DNA from: Ceratopteris richardii | Taxonomy: Eukaryota; Streptophyta; Polypodiopsida; Polypodiales; Pteridaceae | Assembly: GCA_020310875.1 (NCBI GenBank) | Contig: CM035431.1 | Location: 15,865,267 to 15,929,266 of the forward strand | Direction: 5' to 3' | DNA: 64,000 nucleotides | Shown: in pieces, positions 48,677 to 58,080 of the stretch | Position numbering within the stretch: position 1 is the stretch's first letter | How the letters are laid out: the number at the start of each line of letters is the position of its first letter | Translations under genes and position numbers: made by a program | Notes under the pieces: generated by a model | What the model was told of the DNA's origin: nothing | Databases searched by the model: none | Seen by the model: only the letters and a program-made list of their open reading frames with translations

Positions 48677-48684
48677 TATAAATA
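48677..48684 (+). promoter_or_regulatory. TATA box of the BAH-like gene
   Basis: TATAAATA 61 bp before the ATG at 48745, downstream of TTTCCACGTGTACAA repeats (about 48371 and 48650) that carry an ACGTG core. Confidence 0.65.
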
Positions 48685-48744
48685 CTGCCAAAATTTGTGA
48701 ACGTCGGTTTCTCGCTTTGAACATTCTTCTTCTCCTAAGTTCAA

Positions 48745-49987
48745 ATGGCTTCTTCTTCTCGTCGTCCTTCCAATCGCGTAACTTCATGTGAGGTTTACAA
48801 CAGAAGAGAGGATTCTTTGTGGAAACCTCTTTCTGTGAAAGTAAATGACTGGGTTACTATGCTTCCTAGCTGTAGAGGTGTCCATAAAGTCAAGCGTGCC
48901 AAAAGAGACAACACAAGAAACCATTGGAAGGGACGTATTCTGAGTTTCAAATTGAAGAGATGCGGTTGGTTTGCACGAGTACAGCATGTGTACACCGCTA
49001 AGGATCTTGTTCTAGAAAATCATCTTCAATTCCCTTCGTACTGTAAGTGAAGTTTGACAATGCTCTTCTATCATTCCAGTTGATTTTGTATAATGAAACA
49101 TATGTTTTTGTACTGCAGATATCTTTCCTTCCAATATTGTGGAATGGCAACCTGTTGAATGTTTAACAGGAACATTCAGAGTTCTTCATAAGGAATATGC
49201 AGAACTCATGTATGCAGAGAAATCTGTTCAATTCTTCAATAGCATAGAGTTATTTGTCCATTATGCAGATTATCAAGTGCCATCAGGGAGGAGTTCTTAT
49301 GGAATTCTTGTACACGTACCTAGTCCTTGCATCTCTTCATTAGATTGGGATGCTCCTGATCATTCAACAGTTTCAAGTTTTCTCTGCAAAATTAAATTTG
49401 ACATCCAGAAGGCAATGTCAGCAGGCCGAATTTCGAGAAGGATAAAGATTCAATGGTTTTTGCCTATTCATGTCTTTGTAGCATGCTTTAAAAACATGTT
49501 ATTACAGAAAACAAAAACAATGTGGTTGAATAGGAGAGTCCCTATTTCAGAGATTGATGATGTTTTAGGTAGGGAATGGGATAGCAAAGAAGTTCAAAAG
49601 CTAGGTGACATTATTTTATGTAAAGTTAGTCCCAATTCTCTTTCAATCTCATATCAGATTTGTCGACAATCTCTGGTTCTAGGATATGACTATAGAAGGT
49701 GGAAAAAAAAGCTTGGACTTTGGATAGCCTTGGACTCAGAGGAGAGCTGTCCAGAATTTGAGTTAGAAGTATTGATTCATCCAGATTTTCAATCAAGGAA
49801 AATAATTGTCACTGCAAATTGGAATCTCAGAAATGTAAGGGAGCTTCTAGAATACCTTGATGAGGTATCATCTCAGTGTAGATTCTCAATTGATGATGCA
49901 ATAGTTAACATTAGATCAGAGAAATCATTATCTTGCATAAGCTGCCTGCCACCAAGGGTGATTAAGTTCCAACCTTTAAGATTGTAA
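48745..49987 (+). CDS. BAH-like domain protein, 388 aa, two exons
   Basis: Exon 1 48745-49042 and exon 2 49119-49987 join across a 76-bp GT-AG intron (GTAAGTGAAG...CTGCAG) and keep frame, giving 388 aa. Residues 30-122 resemble a BAH domain: LSVKVNDWVTML at the start, HWKGRILSFK, GWFARVQHVYTAKDL (for the WFYRPxET strand) and NIVEWQPVECLTGTFRVLHK (for the IxGKCxV end). BAH domains bind nucleosomes or modified histone tails in chromatin proteins such as ORC1 and CMT3. Residues 140-388 are open and unrecognised, with QWFLPIHVFVACF and ELEVLIHPDFQSRKI. Beside an H3-like gene, a role in binding that product or host nucleosomes is plausible but inferred. The BAH call rests on motif reading only. 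Confidence 0.6.
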
Positions 49988-50487
49988 CAAGTTAACCCTG
50001 ACATTCTTACATAATGTATCTTCATCTAATAGAAGCTTCTATTGATACTTCCATTGAATTTTCTTGGCAGGATGGTTACAAACAATGTGTGTAAAATTAT
50101 TAATTTTAAATGTCTTAGATATTTTTTAGGTCCTTAATTTCATATTTCCATTGATTTTTTTTTGCAGGAGTGAATTGATGACTAAGAAATAATTATACAG
50201 GAACTTGCATAAGTTAATTCTAGATGAAGAAGAGATCTAGAATTGAATATCTAATTTCAATTTAATAATTATAGTCTATCAAAGGTGCACACTAGGCTCA
50301 GCTAAATAATTTGATTCTATGCAACTTTTTTTGTCCTCAAGTAATGCAAGAGAAATTATCATGGTACACATAACAAGTAATATAAGAGTGTGGAGAACTT
50401 GGTGCAAATTCCAATCCAAGGTTTGGTATTTCAATATTAGAAGAGCATGTCTTAAGGCATAAAGCAGAGGAGACGAGATAAGTGAAG
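49988..50487. other. Intergenic, 3' of the BAH-like gene
   Basis: AT-rich; begins with the likely 3' UTR of the BAH-like gene. From about 50340 it becomes the first, partial unit of the 232-bp tandem repeat. Confidence 0.6.
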
Positions 50488-51020
50488 ACGACCGATGCAA
50501 GCGACTAGTGCAATCTGAATTTGTCGGATGGCCCTTATCGCTTACATCGGTCGTGTTAGCAAACTACCGCGAGAGAAATTATCATGGTACAAACGCAAAC
50601 TACCAAGTAATATAAGAGAGTGTGGAGAGCTTGGTGCAAATTCCAATCCAAGGTTTGGTATTTCAATATTAGAAGAGCATGTCTTAAGGCATAAAGCAGA
50701 GGAGGCGAGATAAGTGAAGACGACCGATGCAAGCGACTAGGGCAATCTGAAATTTTCGGATGGCCCTTATCGCTTACATCGGTCGTGTTAGCAAACTACC
50801 GCGAGAGAAATTATCATGGTACAAATGCAAACTACCAAGTAATATAAGAGAGAGTGGAGAACTTGGTGCAAATTCCAATCCAAGGTTTGGTATTTCAATA
50901 TTAGAAGAGCATGTCTCAAGGCATAAAGCAGAGAAGACGAGATAAGTGAAGACGACCGATGCAAGCGACTAGTGCAATCTGAAATTGTCGGATGGCCCTT
51001 TTCGCTTACATCGGTCGTGT
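50340..51020 (+). repeat. 232-bp tandem repeat, about three units, each ending in a hairpin
   Basis: Units at about 50340-50556 (partial), 50557-50788 and 50789-51020 share AGAGAAATTATCATGGTACA and GTTTGGTATTTCAATATTAG. Each ends with one copy of the hairpin. They lie between the convergent 3' ends of the BAH-like and H3/Ulp1 genes. Confidence 0.85.
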
Positions 51021-51180
51021 TAGCAAACTACCGCGGTAGACTTCAAGAAGTGACCTTGCGTAAAGATTTGACTCACGAGTATAAAAACTAGCAGCAGCGA
51101 TGAAATGGATAATACGACCGATGCAAGCGATAGGGGCAATCCAAGATTCTCCGATTCCCCGTATCGCTTGTATCGGTCGT
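50488..51180. repeat. Hairpin repeats 1-4
   Basis: Units at 50488-50554, 50720-50786, 50952-51018 and 51114-51180. The left arm starts ACGACCGATGCAAGCGA and the right arm ends CGGTCGT. In the first three the right arm has CTTACATCGG instead of CTTGCATCGG; the fourth has CTTGTATCGG. All four keep a G-T or mismatched position in an otherwise paired stem. Confidence 0.88.
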
Positions 51181-51456
51181 GTCCTCTTAATTCTTTATGT
51201 CCTTCTGTAACTTCTCGAATTTAAACACTTTCCAACAAGAATGAAGTAAAAAACCCACAATGCATTCATAATTGTGACATAAATAAATTTAATTGGACCA
51301 TCCAGTGAACTTTTGTCAAACTCTCAAGAGGTTCAATACAACTGTGACCATCTTCCAGATGAAGATTGGCATAACTACATACAATTTGTTAAAAAATAAA
51401 TATTCCAACCTCGGTTGGCTTTACAATTGATTTCAATCTACGACTCAAAAATTGAT

Positions 51457-53215
51457 TTAACCCTTTCTATCCTTTTTAGAGCCTTGCTTTCTCTGTTGCT
51501 TCTGTCCCTTTTTGGAGGTTTCAGCTTGACTCTTTATGTTGTTCATATGCTTTAGTGGTGAGTGAAGAGGAAGCCCTTTCTTTTTATCTTCAGACTGTTT
51601 TCTATCAGGTGGAGGGGGTGGAGGTGAGTCTGGATCATGTGGGCAGATTGCATGTTTCATGATACTATTTATTGCTCTCTCTCTGATCAAGATGATCCAT
51701 GCATCTGGGTAGTCTGATAAATTCAATCCAGGACTGTAGAACCTTCTTTCCAAGAATCTTACAGCATTTGCAATCACTCTCCAGCCACATGATGTTGAGT
51801 CTCTCTGCAATGGCACATGAATTTGGCTGTATCCAAATTGCTTTTGTTCATTCATTTTAGCTATTCCTGGAAAATTCTGATCAATATGCATCTTGAGAAG
51901 CTTTGCAGCACTGCATTGTAAAGTGAAAATCAAAACGGGGCATGGCTTTAAAATAGAGAACAAAATGTATAGTAACTTACACTTTGCAATTCCCATGCTG
52001 TGATGGAAGAGAATTTAGGAAAAGAGCTTGATATGCATTGAAGTCCACAATAATCAAACTCCAATGGCCCCTGTCAATGAGTTGCATGTAAATATACTTT
52101 CTTAAATGAAACAAATATGTTTCCAAAATGAAGATGAATACTTACTTTTCAATGTATGGGTAAATTACACATTCTACTTCTTCTGTAAAACCCCGTAGAA
52201 AGGACTTGGCATCTCCATGTTTATGTAAAAAACATTGTGTCACTAGAGGATCTAAAATAAATACTTTTCTTTGAACCTTTTCCTCACATTGTTGAAGAAG
52301 AACCCTACAAATCAAGAAATAAAAATGCAGTTAAGGAACTAGAAAATTATGCAAAACAAAAGCATTTTAAGGCCTCTAGATATACCTGAGTGAAATGTTG
52401 ACCACACTATCTGATATTTCAAGATGAAGCTCCCTCAACATTTTGTTATCTTCAGGTCTAATGTCAAGAAACAATTCACTTTGCCATGGCATTGCAACAT
52501 TAACTATAACCTGCCCATCTCCTTTCTTGAGGAGCTCTTTATTTGCTTTCTGTAACTTTTGAATCTGGGTTAAGATGGCACTTTCCTCTGTAAATAATCC
52601 CTGCTTTTTCCTCTCCTCCTCACTATTTGCTGCAGCTCTAGTCTCATGATCATGAGTGACTTGAGCGTTGATCTCTTCAATGACAACTGTTGTTTTAGGT
52701 GCTCGAGCTGGAGGTATATTTAAAATATCGAAGAATTTTTTGTCGTGGTGATCAATAGGAACCAGAGCTTTATCAAACTTATATCTTATTCTTGAAACAA
52801 TAACATAATCCTTCGCCATTAAAGTTACCCTATGAGAATGAGCAGCACATAAGTAGGCATCATTCATGAAATCAATAGCAAAGTCCTCTGCAGCTTCTTG
52901 CAGGCATAGCAGTGCTTGAGTTTGCCACCTCACATTGACAAAGGATGAGGTCTTCATCAAAGAACAGAGGTTGGATGAGATCTGCTTGACAACTCTCATA
53001 AATGGAAGTCTTGGGATCAACAATCCCACAGACTTTTGGGCTCTTCTTATTTCCCTCAAAGACTTAACATGGTAGTTGACCCTTTTTTTTGAAGGCTGCT
53101 CTGGCACTTTGGCTTGAACCTTCTGGGAATTTTGCTCCTGGACATTTTCCCCTTGGGCATTCTTGTCCTGACCCTCAGGGTACAACTTCCTTGCTGTCTT
53201 TTTGGTTCTAGCCAT
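51457..53215 (-). CDS. H3/CENH3-like histone-fold protein fused to a Ulp1-type cysteine protease, 510 aa
   Basis: Four exons join in frame: 53215-52386, 52304-52146, 52070-51981 and 51910-51457, all GT-AG. The start is MARTKKTARK, matching the H3 tail (Gln5 to Lys). Residues 48-146 are an H3 fold: LREIRRAQKSVGLLIPRLPF, RWQTQALLCLQEAAEDF and LCAAHSHRVTLMAKD. LLIP, RWxxxAL, QEAAEDF and a loop 1 about 8 residues longer than in H3 resemble plant CENH3. A charged helical linker (about 190-250) precedes a C48 (Ulp1/SENP) domain: GHWSLIIVDF with His332, FLNSL with Asn349 where Asp is usual, and PLQRDSTSCGWRV with Gln395 and Cys401, spaced as in Ulp1. A basic tail ends the protein. Ulp1 enzymes cleave SUMO from proteins. 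Acting on chromatin is inferred. The ATG follows a TTTTTTGCAG, so a 5' UTR intron is likely. Confidence 0.85.
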
Positions 53216-53326
53216 ACTCTGCAAAAAATCAATCTTTAGGCAAGGAATTAGGAAAAGTGGAATATTCCACTGTCAAAACTTACTCTCTAAAAGCTATGAT
53301 CAATGACTCTTTCCACTATGAGAGGC

Positions 53327-53394
53327 ACGACCGATGCAAGCGATAACAGTCATCCGGAAATGCCCGGATGTCCCTGATCGCTTGCATCGGTCGT
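53327..53394. repeat. Hairpin repeat 5, upstream of the H3/Ulp1 gene
   Basis: The constant 18-bp outer stem is present. The inner arms differ from the other units but still pair (CATCCGG with CCGGATG), about 110 bp before the ATG at 53215. Confidence 0.88.
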
Positions 53395-53516
53395 CTTTAA
53401 ATTAATCATCAAATATCAATAAATAATATCTGACAATGCAAAACACTCAATTATCACTAAGATAAAGATAATTGGAAAGCTATAATCAATGACTCTTTCC
53501 ACTATCAGAGGCACGA

Positions 53517-53837
53517 GATGAAAAGGAACGTCCGAGATATGGAAACCAAGACATTAAAGATGCTACCTTGCTTACTATAAAGAAAAATTTGAACAGCCAG
53601 ACAGAAGAGTCAGCTTCTCAAATCCTCTACTAGCAGAACCCGCTTCCTCCTTTTTGATGGAGACCTCCCACACCTATATCTCACGAAACCCCCCACTGGT
53701 GTCCTGCTCCTCGAAAAAGATCCCCACATGCATGTCAAGGATTTGAGAAGCTGACTCTTCTGTCTGGCTGTTCAAATTAAGCAAGGCAGCATCTTTAATG
53801 TCTTGGTTTCCATATCTCGGACGTTCCTTTTCATCAT
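53517..53837. repeat. Long inverted repeat (about 100-bp arms), MITE-like
   Basis: The left arm starts GATGAAAAGGAACGTCCGAG (53517) and the right arm ends CTCGGACGTTCCTTTTCATC (53836). The arms of about 105 bp are almost perfect complements around a spacer of about 115 bp. It lies just after a partial duplicate of the 53290-53330 sequence (GACTCTTTCCACTAT). It may be a small non-autonomous insertion or a foldback. Confidence 0.85.
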
Positions 53838-53894
53838 AGCAAAGGAAACCAAAATTTGCAAGCTATGATCAAGGACTCGATGATATTAAAAAAC

Positions 53895-53961
53895 ATGACC
53901 GATCCAAGCGATTAGGGTTTTCCAAAAATCTCGGATGTCCCTAATCGCTTGCATCGGTCGT
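53895..53961. repeat. Hairpin repeat 6
   Basis: Left arm ATGACCGATCCAAGCGATTA, right arm TAATCGCTTGCATCGGTCGT. It is a variant of the constant stem with inner pairing TAGGG/CCCTA. Confidence 0.85.
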
Positions 53962-54124
53962 GTCCACATTACCTTACGTAGAGAGCGCTCTCTATAGAAA
54001 TTGTGAAGTAGGCTAAAAACGTGGTGGCAATGGAACCTCGACGCTTGGCAAGTGTTGACAGAAAAAAATGAAGGAAATGAATAGGAGGAAGCTTAAATAG
54101 GTCCCAAAACTGAGTTGATCATTG

Positions 54125-54260
54125 TGCCACGTGGCATGCTCCGATTGGTCCACGTCAGATACCGGTTGCGAATTCCAACGTCTTTTGCCACGTGGCATGA
54201 TCTGATTGATCCACGTCATCAATCCGTTGCATCGGGGAACGTACACTTTACCACGTGGCA
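54125..54260. promoter_or_regulatory. G-box palindromes, first set
   Basis: TGCCACGTGGCA at 54125-54136 and 54186-54197, and TACCACGTGGCA at 54249-54260, spaced about 61-63 bp. CACGTG is the core bound by plant bZIP and bHLH factors. Each is followed by a (T)TGATT/GATTGGTCCACGTC-like motif. Confidence 0.65.
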
Positions 54261-54312
54261 CTCTATGATTGCTCCACCTCATTCGACCGTTTCTTCCCTC
54301 CTCACTAGAGAC

Positions 54313-54380
54313 ACGACCGATCCAAGCGATAAGAGTCATCCGTAAATGCCCGGATGTCACTCATCGCTTGCATCGGTCGT
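54313..54380. repeat. Hairpin repeat 7
   Basis: Left arm ACGACCGATCCAAGCGAT, right arm ATCGCTTGCATCGGTCGT, with inner arms like those of unit 5 (GCCCGGATGTCACTC). Confidence 0.86.
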
Positions 54381-54507
54381 CCCTGAATTCATCATCATAT
54401 TTCAATAAATAGAAGTTAAAATAAAGGTAACAATGCGTTATACTCAAGCAACACAAAAGAAACCAAAATTTGCAAGGTATGATCAAGGACGATGCTATTT
54501 AAAAAAC

Positions 54508-54574
54508 ATGACCGATCCAAGCGATTCGGGTTATCCAAAAATCTCGGATGTCCCTAATCGCTTGCATCGGTCGT
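54508..54574. repeat. Hairpin repeat 8
   Basis: Duplicate of unit 6 within the 0.6 kb tandem duplication. Confidence 0.86.
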
Positions 54575-54735
54575 GTCCACATTACCTTATGGAGAGAGCG
54601 CTCTCTATAGAAATTGTGAAGTAGCCAAAAAACTTGGTGGCAATGGAACCTCCACGCTTGGCAAGTGTTGACAAAAAAAAAAAAAGCAAATGAATAGGGA
54701 AGCTTAAATAGGTCCCAAAACTGAGTTGACCGTTG

Positions 54736-54871
54736 TGCCACGTGGCATGCCCCGATTGGTCCACGTCAGATAGCCGTTGCGAATTCCAACGTCTTTTGCC
54801 ACGTGGCATGATTTGATTGATCCACGTCATCTATCCGTTGCATCGGGCAACGTACACGTTGCCACGTGGCA
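54736..54871. promoter_or_regulatory. G-box palindromes, second set
   Basis: TGCCACGTGGCA at 54736-54747, 54797-54808 and 54860-54871 (there with T/GCCACGTGGCA). They lie 50-180 bp before the TATA box at 54918, the position expected of an upstream activating cluster. Confidence 0.68.
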
Positions 54872-54917
54872 CTCTGTGATTGGTCCACCTCATTTGACCG
54901 TTTGTTCCCTCCTCGCC

Positions 54918-54925
54918 TATAAATA
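54918..54925 (+). promoter_or_regulatory. TATA box of the unknown 497-aa gene
   Basis: TATAAATA in CTCGCCTATAAATACCTA, 192 bp before the ATG. Hairpin 9 falls in the inferred 5' UTR. Confidence 0.68.
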
Positions 54926-55003
54926 CCTATTTCTTCACAAACTCAAATTTTCAACCTTCAGAGAATTTCTCACCTACATGTGTATTTTCCTTTCGTCGCC
55001 GAC

Positions 55004-55071
55004 ACGACCGATACAAGCGATTTTCGCCATTTGACCTACGTTGATTCGCTCTAGTCGCTTGCATCGGTTGT
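55004..55071. repeat. Hairpin repeat 9, in the inferred 5' UTR
   Basis: Left arm ACGACCGATACAAGCGAT, right arm GTCGCTTGCATCGGTTGT. It is less perfect than the others and lies 39 bp before the start codon at 55110, so it would fold in the mRNA leader. Confidence 0.82.
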
Positions 55072-55109
55072 GTTCTCCTTATAGACATACAAGAGAAGCT
55101 GCAGCTTAG

Positions 55110-57921
55110 ATGGAGGTAATGAATGAGATCCTTAGTGTCTCTCCATCAGAGAAACTTCTTGATTTCATGGTTCAAGAGGGTTTAAGTGTAGATTATTTTC
55201 CTGATGCAATGACCATATTCAACCCCGAAATTGATTTTGAAAAACTCTTAGAGAACTCGAAAAGTTTTCTTAAGGATGAGTGGGAGATTTTCTTGGGGTT
55301 GGTCGATGGGAGGATCCTTTCTATTTCTCAGAAAACCTATGTCCATCCTCACATCTTTGGGAAGGATCCAACAGATAGGGCTAAAATCACAAGAAAATGC
55401 AGAAGGATATCCCCTTTGCCAGGGAAGCTTGATTTTTGCCCAGAGCATGAAAAGGACTGCTGCTTGCTCCCTTTAAACATTGCTTTCTTGATATGGCTTG
55501 ATCATATCTTAGTTGAAAGGGAGGAAAATGTTCATGATGAAGACGAGCCTTGCTTAGAGCTGGCACTTGAGGCTAGCTCAAAAACTATGAAAGGTGTCAT
55601 GGAGATTGTTGAGGAGATCAATCTGCAAGCAGAAGAAGAGCAGGTCAAAGATTTTGATGTGGCCACTTTTAAAGCAGAGACTGCAATAAGGGAGCCAAGT
55701 GAAGAAGTTCAAGTGTCTGAGAAGTCCCTACTTCTCCCAAATCTACCTTTTTACTTTATCTCTGGGAAAGAGTTCATACCTCTATTTTACATTCAGGAAC
55801 TTTTCAATCTAAGGGAGGACTACTGTCTTGCAGCTATAGCTGAGGCAGAAGAAGTTGCAAGGAGATTCATCAATAAGAAAGGAGAAAGAAGAGAGGAATT
55901 TTTGCGTCTTGATTTGGATTTGTCTAATGAAGAATTCAAAGATTCATCACAAGCTCTTTCAAAATGCTTTGAGAAAGCTATCTCAGAGAAGCCAAAACTT
56001 GCTGATGAAGAGTTTGATGAGCATCAGAAGCAACTTGGAATATACTCGTTTGGACGTGGCTATTCATTCTTGGATGTCGCTGAGGACAAAGGAACAATTT
56101 GTATTGACTCAAAAGAGCTCATTGAGGAGGAAGATGAGGTCAAGGTATGTTGTTTGATATATTCTATCAATTAAAGTTTTGTCCGAGATCTCTATTTTGT
56201 TAAGTGAGAAAATGACCACGACCGATGCAAGCGATACAACCTAACGGATAATCTCCGTTGGGCCTTATCGCTTGCATCGGTCGTGTTCGGACTTGAAGAG
56301 GAAGATGAGGTCAAGTATGTAGTAAAATATATTCTCATGATTTAAAGGAAAAGGAGATGAGATGGGCTTGATGCAAAATCTCTATCTTGTGTCAGTTTGT
56401 CCAAGTTCTCCATTAGAAGTGTCAGAAGTCGATCACGACCGATGCAAGCGACAAGGCCCATCAGATATTTTCCGTCGGTCCTCATCGCTTGCATCGGTCG
56501 TGTTTGGACTTTAGGAAGATGACTTCAAGGTATGCAGTTAACTATATTCTCAAGAACTTTAGGTTAAGGATTTGAGATGGGAACAATGCAAAATCTCTTT
56601 CTTGTATCAGATTTGTCAAAGTTCTCCATTCGAAGTGTCAGAAATGGATCACGACCGATGCAAGCGATTATGCCCATCGGATATTTTCCGCTGGGCCTCA
56701 TCGCTTGCATCGGTCGTGTTTGGACTTTAGGAAGATGACGTCAGGGTATACAGTTAACTATGTTCTCAAGAACTTTAGGTTAAGGATATGCGATGGGACC
56801 AATGCAAAATCTCTTTCTTGTATCAGATTTGTCCAAGTTCTCCATTTGAAGTGTCAGAAATGGATCACGACCGATGCAAGCGATTAGGCCCATCGGATAT
56901 TTTCCGTTGGGCCTCATCGCTTGCATCGGTCGTGTTTGGACTTTAGGAAGATGACGTCAGGGTATACAGTTAACTATGTTCTCAAGAACTTTAGGTTAAG
57001 GATATGCGATGGGACCAATGCAAAATCTCTTTCTTGTATCAGATTTGTCCAAGTTCTCCATTCGAAGTGTCAGAAATGGATCACGACCGATGCAAGCGAT
57101 TAGGCCCATCGGATATTTTCCGTTGGGCCTCATCGCTTGCATCGGTCGTGTTTGGACTTTAGGAAGATGACATCAAGGTATACAGTTAACTATGTTCTCA
57201 AGATCTTTAGGTTAAGGATATGAGATGGGACCAATGCAAAATCTCTTTCTTGTATCAGATTTGTCCAAGTTCTCCATTCCAAGTGTCAGAAATGGATCAC
57301 GACCGATGCAAGCGATTAGGCCCATCGGATATTTTCCGCTGGGCCTTATCGCTTGCATCAGTCGTGTCTCTTGCTTTTCTTTCTAATAGTTTCAAGTTAC
57401 TTCACATGTTTTCTTAAGTGTGCTTGCACTTCATCTAACCATGTTTTTCATTTTTATCACAGTTAACTTTATTGGATGAAGACAATTACCTTGGCAGGGG
57501 CAAGGGAACAAGAAAAGCCTTAGAAGAGAAAGGAAAAGCAAAGGTGGATATTCATTCTATTATCCACTACCTTCCAAAGTTGGACCCAGCCACTTTTTGT
57601 GTTATTCACAAGCACTATAGTGAGGAGCCAGACTTTGGATTATTCTGCTTGAGGACTCTATCAAAATACATGGGTTTTACTCCAATACCCTTTAATGCTT
57701 TCAGAGTTTTACTGCTTGAAAGAGCAACTGCATTCAGAATTTTTGGATATGCCCCTGGACTCAATGCTTCAAGGGCAGGGTACTTTCTTTGTTATTCAAG
57801 CTATGCAATGGCTGCAGGGGTGTCAAATTTAAAAAGCATTGCTGGATACAGGAGAAAAGAGTTCCTGAGATATAGAGGTGATTTGCCAGAGCCAAGCTCT
57901 TTCAAAAGGCTCAAGGAATGA
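55110..57921 (+). CDS. Unrecognised 497-aa protein, two exons
   Basis: Exon 1 55110-56144 ends at GAGGTCAAG|GTATGT. Exon 2 57463-57921 starts after TTTATCACAG. Both joints are phase 0, giving 497 aa with no stops. The start MEVMNEILSVSPSEKLLDFM is the first ATG after the TATA box and hairpin. A Cys/His cluster (LDFCPEHEKDCC, about residue 110) could bind zinc. The middle is acidic and helical (VMEIVEEINLQAEEEQVKDF). Exon 2 has a compact conserved-looking part (LFCLRTLSKYMGFTPIPFNA, ASRAGYFLCYSSYAMAAG). I recognise no family. It shares the 53.2-55.1 kb promoter region with the H3/Ulp1 gene and probably works with it. The 1.3 kb intron holds six hairpin units. Confidence 0.7.
56120..57365 (+). 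repeat. 216-bp tandem repeat, six units, within the intron
   Basis: Units recur every 214-217 bp. Each begins with a copy of the exon 1 end plus splice donor (GAAGATGA..TCA.GGTATR) and ends in the hairpin. The donor-like copies at about 56309, 56525, 56741, 56957 and 57174 could act as alternative 5' splice sites. Confidence 0.85.
56218..57365. repeat. Hairpin repeats 10-15
   Basis: Units at 56218-56284, 56435-56501, 56651-56717, 56867-56933, 57083-57149 and 57299-57365. In the most regular one (56867) the outer 18 bp pair perfectly, then AGGCCCA pairs with TGGGCCT and CGGA with TCCG, leaving a loop of a few bases. The whole 67 nt is therefore one near-perfect hairpin. Confidence 0.92.
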
Positions 57922-58080
57922 CTTGATTTTTTCAAATTCTATACTCAACAAATGTACATATGCAGAAATTGCCCAATGTGATATAAGACATTGCAAATTG
58001 ATACATGATTTGATTCAGTTTGTGATATTGATACATGATTTGTCTGGAGATAGCCATATCCTTCTGATTATATTTGGCAT

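Larger units (their letters stand above)
53851..54930. repeat. Tandem duplication of a promoter-like segment (about 0.6 kb)
   Basis: 53851-54345 and 54462-54910 are near-identical direct copies. Each carries a hairpin, an AGAGAGCGCTCTCT palindrome and three TGCCACGTGGCA sites. Only the second copy is followed by a TATA box for the plus-strand gene. The first may serve the minus-strand H3/Ulp1 gene. Confidence 0.85.

Noticed and set aside
50528..50945. Two 61-codon open frames starting MALIAYIGRVSKLPREK
   Set aside because: They are units of the 232-bp tandem repeat; identical frames arise by duplication and there is no start or splice context.
52376..53224. Ordinary host histone H3 or CENH3 gene
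   Set aside because: It lies inside a TIR-bounded element, has a divergent tail after residue 10, and splices into a protease domain.
54013..54830. Open frames MTSGHLRMTLIAW and MTWINQIMPRG
   Set aside because: They run through the duplicated G-box promoter segment and are shadows of the repeat.
56705..57103. Two 60-codon open frames starting MHRSCLDF
   Set aside because: They are copies of the 216-bp intron repeat.
50488..57365. CRISPR-like array
   Set aside because: The repeats are palindromic hairpins at 216-232 bp spacing in plant nuclear DNA with conserved, not unique, sequence between them; no cas genes.
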